From Megalopta genalis (taxonomy: Eukaryota; Arthropoda; Insecta; Hymenoptera; Halictidae), in assembly GCF_051020955.1 (NCBI RefSeq), contig NW_027476167.1:496001-560000 (forward strand): a stretch of 64,000 bases of DNA, written 5' to 3'. Made by a program: the position numbers and the translations under genes. The stretch's first letter is position 1; each line of letters opens with the position of its first letter. The notes under the pieces were generated by a model. That model was not told the DNA's origin and did not search any database. It saw only the letters and a program-made list of their open reading frames with translations. Shown here piece by piece: positions 9,901 to 17,463 of the stretch.

Positions 9901-10061
9901 TGGGTACAGCTATCAGCCTCGGCAATTTTATGGCGCTTTTAAAAAACGACACCACCAGGACAATTCTCGTTCGCTACATCACCGGTGTTGCCAAGCAACG
10001 AGAAGAGCTTGATCGGACAGAAAAGCGACGGCACTGTAGGATGCGAGGCACCTCCAGTTGA
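6999..10061 (+). CDS. ORF2 (APE-type endonuclease + reverse transcriptase) of element B
   Basis: 1020 aa. The start at 6999 is the first ATG after an in-frame stop at 6987 and has a strong context (G at -3, G at +4). Domains in order: APE-like endonuclease, residues ~1-230, with VSEPW (catalytic Glu), GGDFNAKSPAW (~133) and SDHRYI (~209); linker; RT with an LDVRNAFNTV motif A (~562), GVPQGSVLGP motif B (~620) and FADD catalytic motif C (~653); thumb; C-terminal CCHC finger starting near residue 937. All catalytic residues I can check are present. FADD replaces the YADD of family 1, one of many differences showing that the two families are old relatives. The endonuclease should nick within the 11-bp repeat at a phase different from family 1. 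Confidence 0.93.
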   Translation: MANMASLQSIRLGGLNVLQINLHRCRLAHDLLQQAVRELEVDVVLVSEPWTVPGDWHRDETGKAAVWVAGRGAAGAGVRPVGAVRGAVAVSVGDLTLVGCYFSPNIPLSEFGALLCDLEALIGNIPLGQIAVGGDFNAKSPAWGSVCSDARGHAVLELINKMGLVPVKSTGSFTFERGSQRSLIDFMFCGGGAYARLMESRILDIETASDHRYILHKFGGCAAGRGPHLGPPRRSIDTRKFLELYCRYAHEANPLSIVTVEDVDAYIDMIVDLAGRASRTLHPGLRDKRPVWWWSSEIATARKMVCKARRSLQRARRGRDAGALEVRISAYKVLKKDLARSIATAKSAAWKKFTDSVEADVWGRPYLWVSGRVKGRSPPASLSAGEVADVVRKLFVTEPPSGAPFPRIEEFISECPASSRQFFTEDEVEAAIKKVKRKAAGVDGIASSVVWALGREALSHVANLFNTCLELGYFPEAWKVGRLVLIPKKPGPGGVVSWRPLCLLSNFSKAFEYCLKERLASVVAFASNQFGFVKRKSTVDAMCRLIDTWDAAKRTGLHCVMVALDVRNAFNTVRWDGILGALAGKGVSAPLLRVLSSYLSGRVVEATTPSGPERFPVHAGVPQGSVLGPWFWNAQYDGLLEMSLPRHCSLIGFADDVALLVGARSADRVVALAEQTLARIRAWFGDNHLELAEEKTEVLHLTSRKAPGPLQLALGSASLRGGGCVRYLGLLIEGNQCFRAHVRRSCEKAAKYAGLLARILPNIRGGGYWARLLYYRVVESVVLYAAPAWAHVASRCGNDKAINAVQRSILARVARSYRTVSLDAVCVLAGVPPLVLVAEERLRIFRRLSTLDRGSEGFVSEAGRVKAEERLVTLQRWQDRWDAAKHGRWTHRLIPVISEWVQWGPKILSFHLTQFITGHGCFSEYQSRMGFLSSDLCLACGRGPDGPVHAFLECGRFAAERGAAEGSMGTAISLGNFMALLKNDTTRTILVRYITGVAKQREELDRTEKRRHCRMRGTSS

Positions 10062-10479
10062 TCTGGTTGGGTCAATAGTCTAGGCGTTCACTATTTATTT
10101 ATTTATTATTTATTCTTTTTTTCACTTTTATTTATGTACTTATTTATTTTCTATTTTATGTCACTTATTTATAGATGTTTGTTCTAGACTTCGGTTCCCC
10201 TAGGTTTGTCTAGGTGCTCCATGGCTATTTTTTCTTGTCTTTAGGATTTTCTAGCATAGGCTTACCGTGGCCTTTGTCAAACGGTCATGACAGACGATCC
10301 AGACACCCACCGTGCAGGAATCCCGAGAGGGGACGCCGCGGTGGGTGTTCTGCGCAAAGGCTGAAGCCTGAGGAGGGGTTTAGTGGGTATACCAGGCATT
10401 GCACCTTTCGCCAGGGAGTCCCACACTCCCGCCCACTAACACCATAGGGCGGCGTGCGCAAAGCATTCCCCTCCTCCTG
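10062..10479 (+). other. 3' UTR of element B with paired terminal stems
   Basis: It starts with an ATTTA-rich AT stretch. A perfect 10-bp stem follows (ACACCCACCG 10303-10312 with CGGTGGGTGT 10339-10348). The terminal structure pairs GAGGAGGGG (10370-10378) with CCCCTCCTC (10468-10476), enclosing TTAGTGGG (10380-10387) paired with CCCACTAA (10432-10439). The layout, a stem just before the poly(A) followed on its 5' arm by TTTAGTGGGT, matches family 1 although the stem sequence differs. Confidence 0.8.
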
Positions 10480-10510
<31 letters not shown>

Positions 10511-10513
<3 letters not shown>

Positions 10514-10554
10514 TCAAGGTTATGTCAAGGTTATGTCAAGGTTATGTCAAGGTT
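10511..10554 (+). repeat. 11-bp tandem repeat tract
   Basis: (A)TGTCAA, three full GGTTATGTCAA units, then GGTT. It starts in mid-unit after B's poly(A), again showing the distinct family 2 phase, and ends after GGTT where family 1 element C begins. Confidence 0.9.
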
Positions 10555-13500
10555 CCCCGGGCCCGATAATACAAGTGAACCTCAACTGCTCGGCCAGAGC
10601 GCAGGATCTCCTGTTTCAATGCCTGGCCGAGCGGGGTGCCGGGTTGGCAGTCGTGGCGGAGCCGCACAGGGTCCCCAAACATCCACACTGGATGGGGGAC
10701 TCGATTGGCTCCGCCGCGATTATTTGGGCTGGGAGGCCGGGGTCCCCGCCGTGCTCGCTTATCGAGCGCGGCCTGGGATACGTGGCCGTCGATTGGGGCG
10801 GCACCGCGGTTGTGGCGATATACGCACCTCCAAGGTGGTCCCTCGAAGAGTTTGAGCAGTATCTGGACGGGGTAGGGAGATGCGTCTCCCGCTGCCATCC
10901 CCGTCCGGTGCTGGTCCTGGGGGACTTTAATGCCAAGGCCACGGCTTGGGGTTCCCCCGGGACTGATTCGAGGGGCCGGGAGGTGCTGGATTGGGCGGCG
11001 GGACTGGAGCTCCGTCTCCTGAACACGGGCTCGGTCCATACGTGCGTGCGGCATAACGGGGGGTCCATCGTTGACCTTTCGTGGGCAACGCCCCAGGCCG
11101 CGCGCCGTATTACGGGGTGGAGGGTGGCGGAAGGGGTCGAGACGTTGTCTGACCACAGATACATAGTTCTCGACCTCTCCGCCGCCCCACCATCGACACT
11201 CCGTCGTCGCCCCGCCGATGAAGGTTCGCCTCGACCGCGGTGGGCGCTGAAGCGCCTCGACCAGGACGCTCTGATGGCCGCAGCACACGTCGTGGCCTGG
11301 CCAGCAACACCGGCCGGGACAGTCGACGGGAATGGGGAGGCCCATTGGTTCCGGGGCGCAATGACGTCGATTTGCGACGTCGCCATGCCCCGGGCCAGGG
11401 TCTTCCCGAGGAAGGCGGTGTACTGGTGGTCGCGCGAAATAGCGGAATTACGCACCGAGTGCGTCCGCGCGCGACGCCGGTACGCTCGCGCCCGTCGACG
11501 ACGACGTACGGACGACGTGCTGGCTGCCCAGCTGTATGGGCGATATCGGGAGAAGGTGGTCGCCCTGCAGCTGGCCATCAGGCGAGCGAAGGACCAGGCC
11601 TGGCGCGATCTCCTCGGCTCTCTGAACCGAGATCCGTGGGGGCGACCATACAAGATGGCATTGGGACGATTCCGTCCCTGGGCGCCCCCCGTGACGGAGA
11701 GCCTGGATCCGGGGCTGCTCGGGCGGGTCGTGGACGCTTTATTCCCCGTTAGCGGGGAGGCGTCCCGGCCCGTCCCTGAGCCAGAGGAACATGAGTGGTC
11801 CCCGGATCTTGAGGTCGCGCCGGAGGAGATGGCCGCGGTCGTCAAATGGCTCCGGGGCAAGAATACCGCCCCGGGGCCGGACGGTATCCCCGGCCGGGTC
11901 TGGTTGCTCGCCGCGAGCGTCCTGGGGGAGAGGCTGAGGAGCCTCTACTCTGGGCTCCTGAGGTCGGGGACGTTCCCCGACCTATGGAGAGAAAGTCGGA
12001 TGGTCCTCTTGAGGAAGGATGGGAGGCCGGGGGATTCTCCCTCCGCGTACCGGCCCATTTGTCTCCTGGATGAGGCGGGCAAGATCTTCGAGAAGATCAT
12101 TGTTGCCCGCCTCTCCAGACACCTGTCCCGCGACGGCCCCGATCTAGCGGACTGCCAGTTTGGCTTCCGGGAGGGGCGATCGACGGTCGATGCTATCGGC
12201 CGTCTCAAGTCCCTCTCGGACAATGCCGTGGCAAGGGGCGGGGTGTGCTTGGCGGTGTCCATTGACATCGTCAATGCGTTCAACACCCTGCCCTGGTCCG
12301 CCATTAGGGAGGCCCTCGTCGATCACCAGGTGCCTCCCTATCTGAGGCGGGTGATCGGGGCCTACCTGCGGGACAGGTGGGTTGAATACCCGGGCCGGTG
12401 CGGGATGATACGGAGGGAAGTGGACCGCGGGGTCCCGCAGGGGTCTGTTTTAGGACCGCTCCTGTGGGACCTGGGTTACAACGCGGTCCTGGAGAAGGCC
12501 TCCCTGCCCGACGGTGCCACCCTCGTCTGCTACGCGGACGACACGTTGGTGGTCGCCGTCGGGAGTACCTTCGAGAGGACCATCCGACGAGCAGAGGTTG
12601 CGGTGGCAGCCGTCGTCGCGAGGATCCGCGATCTGGGGCTGAAAATAGCCCCGGAGAAGGCCGAGGCTGTCTGGTTTCACGGACAGCCTCGGTCTCGGCC
12701 ACCGGCCAGATCGTGGATCCGGGTTGGAGAAGCCTGCGTCGAGGTGAAGTCCGAGTTGAAATATCTCGGACTGATCCTCGACAGCCGCTGGAGCTTCGAT
12801 GCGCATCTCGACCGTCTCGTCCCCCGAGTCGAAAAGGCGGCGGCCTCTTTGGGCCGCCTGCTGCCCAACCTCGGGGGACCGGGAGATTTGGTGCGCCGCC
12901 TATACCTGGGCGTGGTGCGGTCTATGGCCTTATACGGTGCCCCAATATGGGCGCCGTACGTGATGACCAGCCGGCGCAACACGCTGTTGTTGCGCCGGCT
13001 GCAGAGGCGGATGGCCATCCGCCTTATAAGAGGTTACCGCACCGCGTCTACCGTGGCGGCGCTTGCTCTGGCGGGAGAACTTCCCTTCGAGCTTCAAGCG
13101 GCGGTGCGCGCCTATGTTTATGGGCGCACAAGCATCGCCAGCCGTGCTCGAGGGGCCCCGCCGGAGCGAGAGATGGTCGAGGGCTTCGAGCTCCAGGCCC
13201 GGCGACTAGCGCTCGCCAGATGGCGTGCCGAGCTTTGCTCCCACGCCGGCGAGCGCGTCCCCGGGGCTCTCCTGCCGCACTTCACCTCGTGGCGGGAGAG
13301 ACGGCATGGCAGGCTCTCCTACCGTGCGACGCAGGTGTTCACCGGGCATGGCTGCTTCGGTGTCTACCTGTGTCGCATCGGGCGGGAAGCGACGACGGTG
13401 TGCCACCATTGTGGCGCGGAGGAAGACTCGGCGCAGCACACGCTGGAGGAATGTCCCGCCTTTTCAGCGCTGCGCCGAGTCCTAAAACGAGAAGTCGGCC

Positions 13501-13691
13501 ACGACCTCGCACTCTCCAGCCTAGTTGGGGCCATGCTGGAGGGCCCGGGGAAGTGGGCGGCAGCAATCTCTTTCTGCGAGGAGGTTATGTCGCGGAAGGA
13601 GGCTGCCGAGCGGGATCGGGAGCTTACAGATCCCGCCCGACGTGCCCGGGGACGGCGTGCGCGCCCACGCCGAGAAACCCCGGGCAGCTGA
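10533..13691 (+). CDS. ORF2 of element C with start codon supplied by the telomeric repeat
   Basis: Codons 4-1047 of ORF2 are retained and intact. The element's own ATG is lost, but the upstream 11-bp repeat is in frame and offers an ATG at 10533. The open frame is therefore 1052 aa with a repeat-encoded N-terminus (MSRLCQG). The endonuclease motifs VVAEPH, GDFNAKATAW, VDLSW and SDHRYI are present, as are RT motifs A, B and C (YADD) and the C-terminal CCHC finger. Copy-specific changes include RRRYARAR for RRQYARAR and Gly for Asp in the segment before KSLSDN. Whether the chimeric start is ever used is unknown. Confidence 0.85.
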   Translation: MSRLCQGSPGPIIQVNLNCSARAQDLLFQCLAERGAGLAVVAEPHRVPKHPHWMGDSIGSAAIIWAGRPGSPPCSLIERGLGYVAVDWGGTAVVAIYAPPRWSLEEFEQYLDGVGRCVSRCHPRPVLVLGDFNAKATAWGSPGTDSRGREVLDWAAGLELRLLNTGSVHTCVRHNGGSIVDLSWATPQAARRITGWRVAEGVETLSDHRYIVLDLSAAPPSTLRRRPADEGSPRPRWALKRLDQDALMAAAHVVAWPATPAGTVDGNGEAHWFRGAMTSICDVAMPRARVFPRKAVYWWSREIAELRTECVRARRRYARARRRRRTDDVLAAQLYGRYREKVVALQLAIRRAKDQAWRDLLGSLNRDPWGRPYKMALGRFRPWAPPVTESLDPGLLGRVVDALFPVSGEASRPVPEPEEHEWSPDLEVAPEEMAAVVKWLRGKNTAPGPDGIPGRVWLLAASVLGERLRSLYSGLLRSGTFPDLWRESRMVLLRKDGRPGDSPSAYRPICLLDEAGKIFEKIIVARLSRHLSRDGPDLADCQFGFREGRSTVDAIGRLKSLSDNAVARGGVCLAVSIDIVNAFNTLPWSAIREALVDHQVPPYLRRVIGAYLRDRWVEYPGRCGMIRREVDRGVPQGSVLGPLLWDLGYNAVLEKASLPDGATLVCYADDTLVVAVGSTFERTIRRAEVAVAAVVARIRDLGLKIAPEKAEAVWFHGQPRSRPPARSWIRVGEACVEVKSELKYLGLILDSRWSFDAHLDRLVPRVEKAAASLGRLLPNLGGPGDLVRRLYLGVVRSMALYGAPIWAPYVMTSRRNTLLLRRLQRRMAIRLIRGYRTASTVAALALAGELPFELQAAVRAYVYGRTSIASRARGAPPEREMVEGFELQARRLALARWRAELCSHAGERVPGALLPHFTSWRERRHGRLSYRATQVFTGHGCFGVYLCRIGREATTVCHHCGAEEDSAQHTLEECPAFSALRRVLKREVGHDLALSSLVGAMLEGPGKWAAAISFCEEVMSRKEAAERDRELTDPARRARGRRARPRRETPGS

Positions 13692-14237
13692 GAGTAGGCG
13701 GGCGGCGGGTGTACCAGTACATGCTGGTTTCATTGCCCGCCGCCCGCCAACAGAGGAGGACCTCCCCTGTTGTGAGTGGGGGATGACGAGTCGCCTGAAG
13801 GAGGCGAGGGATAATTGTGATCCTCCTCCAATATACTCGCCGTCCCCCCGGCGGCCGCTGTGATCAGGGCGGGGGCCCTGGTCACCTATCGCGCGGTCGC
13901 CGTGTCGGGGCGGTGCGGGGTGCGACCCCTCGCGCCGCCGAATTTAAATGGATTTTAGGGGGGAGGATTTATTTTATTTCCCCCCGGGACGCGGCCGGCC
14001 ATCGTTACCATCCTGATGGCCGGCCAGGCGAGAGGGAGCCGCGGTAGTGTTCTTCAAGAGTTCCCGAGGCTCCCCCGTTGAATCGCCAGCGATCGGTCCT
14101 GCGTCCTCAGGTCGCCGTGGAGGTTTTAGTGGGTCAAACCCCACACTACCCTCGTCCCGCTCCCCCGGGCGGGGCGGGGGTGTCTGGCGAGCAGATTTCC
14201 TCCACGTAAAATAAAAAAAAAAAAAAAAAAAAAAAAA
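10555..14237 (+). mobile_element. Element C: family 1 LINE truncated at the ORF2 start
   Basis: A 5'-truncated copy that begins in a C-run seven bases inside ORF2, so ORF1 and the leader are missing. It carries a complete 3' UTR and a 25-nt poly(A) (14213-14237). Its last kilobase shares copy-specific differences with element L, 40 kb away (for example GATAATTG near 13810 and GAGAGGGAGCC near 14031). This suggests a common source copy or gene conversion. Confidence 0.93.
13692..14212 (+). other. 3' UTR of element C
   Basis: A 13-bp stem starts at 13697. The terminal stem pairs 14116-14123 with 14199-14206. The third hairpin is altered in step on both arms (GAGGGAGCC with GGCTCCC), keeping seven pairs, a variant shared only with element L. 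Confidence 0.8.
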
Positions 14238-14252
14238 GGTTATGTCAAGGTT
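14238..14252 (+). repeat. 11-bp repeat tract, one unit plus GGTT
   Basis: Exactly 15 bp: GGTTATGTCAA followed by GGTT between the poly(A) of C and element D. Confidence 0.88.
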
Positions 14253-16196
14253 GTTAGCGGGGAGGCGTCCCGGCCCGTCCCTGAGCCAGAGGAACATGAG
14301 TGGTCCCCGGATCTTGAAGTCGCGCCGGAGGAGATGGCCGGGGTCGTCAAATGGCTCCGGGGCAAGAATACCGCCCCGGGGCCGGACGGAATCCCCGGCC
14401 GGGTCTGGTTGCTCGCCGCGAGCGTCCTGGGGGAGAGGCTGAGGAGCCTCTACTCTGGGCTCCTGAGGTCGGGGACGTTCCCCGACCTATGGAGAGAAAG
14501 TCGGATGGTCCTCTTGAGGAAGGATGGGAGGCCGGGGGATTCTCCCTCCGCGTACCGGCCCATTTGTCTCCTGGATGAGGCGGGCAAGATCTTCGAGAAG
14601 ATCATTGTTGCCCGCCTCTCCAGACACCTGTCCCGCGACGGCCCCGATCTAGCGGACTGCCAGTTTGGCTTCCGGGAGGGGCGATCGACGGTCGACGCAA
14701 TCGACCGCCTCAAGTCCCTCTCGGACAATGCCGTGGCAAGGGGCGGGGTGTGCTTGGCCGTGTCCATTGACATCGTCAATGCGTTCAACACCCTGCCCTG
14801 GTCCGCCATCAGGGAGGGCCTCGTCGATCACCAGGTGCCTCCCTATCTGAGGCGGGTGATCGGGGCCTACCTGCGGGACAGGTGGGTTGAATACCCGGGC
14901 CGGTGCGGGATGATTCGGAGGGAGGTGGACTGCGGGGTCCCGCAGGGGTCCGTTTTAGGACCGCTCCTGTGGGACCTGGGTTACAACGCGGTCCTGGAGA
15001 AGGCCTCCCTGCCCGACGGTGCCACCCTCGTCTGCTACGCGGACGACACGTTGGTGGTCGCCGTCGGGAGTACCTTCGAGAGGACCATCCGACGAGCAGA
15101 GGTTGCGGTGGCAGCCGTCGTCGCGAGGATCCGCGATCTGGGGCTGAAAATAGCCCCGGAGAAGGCCGAGGCTGTCTGGTTCCACGGACGGCCTCGGTCT
15201 CGGCCACCGGCCAGATCGTGGATCCGGGTTGGAGAAGCCTCCGTCGAGGTGAAGTCCGAGTTGAAATATCTCGGACTGATCCTCGACAGCCACTGGTGCT
15301 TCGATGCGCATCTCGACCGTCTCGTCCCCCGGGTCGAAAAGGCGGCGGCCTCTTTGGGCCGCCTGCTGCCCAACCTCGGGGGACCGGGAGATTTGGTGCG
15401 CCGCCTATACCTGGGCGTGGTGCGGTCTATGGCCTTATACGGTGCCCCAATATGGGCGCCGTACGTGATGACCAGCCGGCGCAACACGCTGTTGTTGCGC
15501 CGGCTGCAGAGGCGGATGGCCATCCGCCTCATAAGAGGTTACCGCACCACGTCTACCGTGGCGGCGCTTGCTCTGGCGGGAGAACTTCCCTTCGAGCTTC
15601 AGGCGGCGGTGCGCGCCTATGTTTATGGGCGCACAAGCATCGCCAGCCGTGCTCGAGGGGCCCCGCCGGAGCGAGAGACGGTCGAGGGCTTCGAGCTCCA
15701 GGCCCGGAGACTAGCGCTCGCCAGATGGCGTGCCGAGCTTTGCTCCCACGCCGGCGAGTGCGTCCCCGGGGCTCTCCTGCCGCACTTCACCTCGTGGCGG
15801 GAGAGACGGCATGGCAGGCTCTCCTACCGAGCGACGCAGGTGTTCACCGGGCATGGCTGCTTCGGTGTCTACCTGTGTCGCATCGGGCGGGAAGCGACGA
15901 CGGTGTGCCACCATTGTGGCGCGGAGGAAGACTCGGCGCAGCACACGCTGGAGGAATGTCCCGCCTTTTCAGCGCTGCGCCGAGTCCTAAAACGAGAAGT
16001 CGGCCACGACCTCGCACTCTCCAGCCTAGTTGGGGCCATGCTGGAGGGCCCGGGGAAGTGGGCGGCAGCAATCTCTTTCTGCGAGGAGGTTATGTCGCGG
16101 AAGGAGGCTGCCGAGCGGGATCGGGAGCTTACAGATCCCGCCCGACGTGCTCGGGGACGGCGTGCGCGCCCACGCCGAGAAACCCCGGGCAGCTGA
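14253..16196 (+). pseudogene. ORF2 fragment of element D (RT and C-terminus only)
   Basis: About 647 codons of ORF2 without the endonuclease. The upstream repeat gives no in-frame ATG, so the first Met is internal (14334). The RT motifs remain: A, B preceded by VDCG (Cys for Arg, shared with element K), and YADD. The CCHC finger is intact. There are no stops or frameshifts, which suggests recent insertion or homogenisation. It could make RT only if translated from an internal Met. Confidence 0.88.
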
Positions 16197-16711
16197 GAGT
16201 GGGCGGGCGGCGGGTGTACCAGAATATGCTGGTTTCATTGCCCGCCGCCCGCCAACAGAGGAGGACGTCCACTGTTGGGAGTGGGGGATGACGAGTCGTC
16301 TGAGGGAGGCGAGTGTTAACTGTGATCCTCCTCCAATATACTCGTCGTCCCCCCGGCGGCCGCTGTGATCAGGGCGGGGGCCCTGGTCACCTATCGCGCG
16401 GTCGCCGTGTCGGGGCGGTGCGGGGTGCGACCCCTCGCGCCGCCGAATTTAAATGGATTTAGGGGGGAGGATTATATCTCCCCCGGGACGCGGCCGGCCA
16501 TCCTTACCATCCTGATGGCCGGCCAGGCGAGGGGGAGCCGCGGTAGTGTTCTTCAAGAGTTCCCGTGGCTCCCCCGTTGAATCGCCAGCGATCGGTCCTG
16601 CGTCCTCAGGTCGCCGTGGAGGTTTTAGTGGGTCAAACCCCACACTACCCTCGTCCCGCTCCCCCGGGCGGGGCGGGGGTGTCTGGCGAGCAGATTTCCT
16701 CCACGTAAAAT
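16197..16711 (+). other. 3' UTR of element D
   Basis: All hairpins of the family are present; the terminal stem is 16615-16622 with 16698-16705. The short form of the mid-UTR GGATTTAGGGGGGAGGATTA segment is seen, as in element G. Confidence 0.78.
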
Positions 16712-16735
16712 AAAAAAAAAAAAAAAAAAAAAAAA

Positions 16736-16793
16736 GGTTATGTCAAGGTTATGTCAAGGTTATGTCAAGGTTATGTCAAGGTTATGTCAAGGT
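16736..16793 (+). repeat. 11-bp repeat tract, five units
   Basis: Five perfect GGTTATGTCAA units plus GGT, followed directly by the unusual 5' extension of element E. Confidence 0.92.
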
Positions 16794-16932
16794 AAGTGTC
16801 GAAGTAGCCGCGTGAGGAAAGCGTCATAGTCAGTATTCTGATCGTTTACGGGTTCGAATCCCAGAGCCGGCGCCGCCGACGGCCGGGCCGGCCTCTTTTC
16901 AGATCTCCTCCGACACTTCGTTCGAATTTTTT
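16794..16932 (+). ncRNA. Candidate tRNA-derived Pol III unit
   Basis: Box A-like TAGCCGCGTGAGG (16805-16817) differs from the TRGCNNAGYNNGG pattern at one position. A consensus box B, GGTTCGAATCC, lies at 16851-16861, at tRNA-like spacing. A T6 run (16927-16932) could terminate Pol III. The ends AAGTGTCG (16794-16801) and CGACACTT (16911-16918) are perfectly complementary. It is not a functional tRNA: only three T-stem pairs form and there is no proper acceptor stem. A SINE head or tRNA pseudogene is equally possible. Confidence 0.4.
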
Positions 16933-17092
16933 CACAGAAATTTTGAGCATGGTCGTTGCTTCTAACAGCTGTGCTTAACATTCCGTCTGTGAGAGTAAAA
17001 CCCAATCTTATGGCCTTCTGTTCCAGTCTGTTACGATTCTACCGCAACAGTACACGCAGTTGGTATAGTTACAGCAATGGCAAAAATATTTA
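16794..17092 (+). other. Unique 5' extension of element E
   Basis: This sequence is absent from every other full-length copy. It contains a tRNA-like Pol III promoter (next entry), then an AT-richer stretch with no recognisable gene, ending in CAAAAATATTTA just before the C-run. It may be flanking sequence carried over from a source locus in an uncleaved transcript, or a separate insertion. Confidence 0.65.
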
Positions 17093-17236
17093 CCCCCCCG
17101 AGTCCGCTACCTTGTCGTGGTGGGGGGGCTTCGTGCCCTAATGATCCTCAAGGCTGTGCCGGCGGGGAATTTATTCCCTGGCAGGTTCTACCATGCCGGA
17201 GTGGCTTGAGGTGAGGGGCCAACTAAAGTCGGACAC
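17093..17236 (+). ncRNA. HDV-like self-cleaving ribozyme candidate, element E
   Basis: The same architecture as described for element I (33013-33156): P1 CCCCCCC (17093-17099) with GGGGGGG (17122-17128), and P2b CGGACAC at 17230-17236. Here P2a reads GAGTCCG, so one P2 pair is lost. That fits the uncleaved 5' extension of this copy. The remaining leader, 17237-17463, shows nothing but short upstream ATGs. Confidence 0.5.
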
Positions 17237-17463
17237 ATACCGTAAACCTGTGGTCATGTTTTACAGGAACGGGGATCTTGCCTTAACCGGCCGGGCCGCG
17301 AGGATGACAACCTCTCTAAAAAATCCCTAGCCCCAAGCAGTGTTGCGCGGTGAAGAGGGCGTAGCTGGAGTAAGCGCCAGCTATGGTTGGTGGGTGCACC
17401 AATCGTTAGCGGACAACCCCGGGGTACCTGGCGACCCCCCGGGCGTATTAGCCTTCCCCGGGT

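Larger units (their letters stand above)
3064..10511 (+). mobile_element. Element B: full-length family 2 (R1-clade, TRAS-like) LINE
   Basis: This is a complete 7.4-kb two-ORF non-LTR retrotransposon, unrelated at DNA level to its neighbours. It has an 843-bp leader, ORF1 with three zinc knuckles, a 368-bp AT-rich spacer, ORF2 (endonuclease + RT) and a 418-bp 3' UTR. A 32-nt poly(A) follows (10480-10511). It sits in the same 11-bp repeat and the same orientation as family 1, but joins at ...TTATGTC on the left and TGTCAAGG on the right, which suggests a short target-site duplication around TGTC. Both ORFs are intact, so it may be active. Confidence 0.93.
14253..16735 (+). mobile_element. Element D: family 1 LINE, strongly 5'-truncated
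   Basis: This copy begins inside the ORF2 linker and keeps the RT, C-terminus, 3' UTR and a 24-nt poly(A) (16712-16735). It starts with GTTAGC after GGTT, a 3-bp GTT match between target and element. It is the only truncated copy here that does not start in a C-run. Confidence 0.93.

Noticed and set aside
10616..11860. Antisense open frame of ~414 codons opposite the endonuclease domain
   Set aside because: A shadow of ORF2 with no recognisable domain; interrupted in E, L and others.
12398..13786. Long alternative-frame open reading frame (~462 codons) overlapping the RT region
   Set aside because: It is Arg/Gly/Pro-rich, its length varies between copies (broken in F, J and K), and it overlaps the conserved RT frame. 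It is a shadow.
16798..16872. Functional tRNA gene
   Set aside because: Boxes A and B are present, but the acceptor, D and T stems do not form properly. At best it is tRNA-derived.
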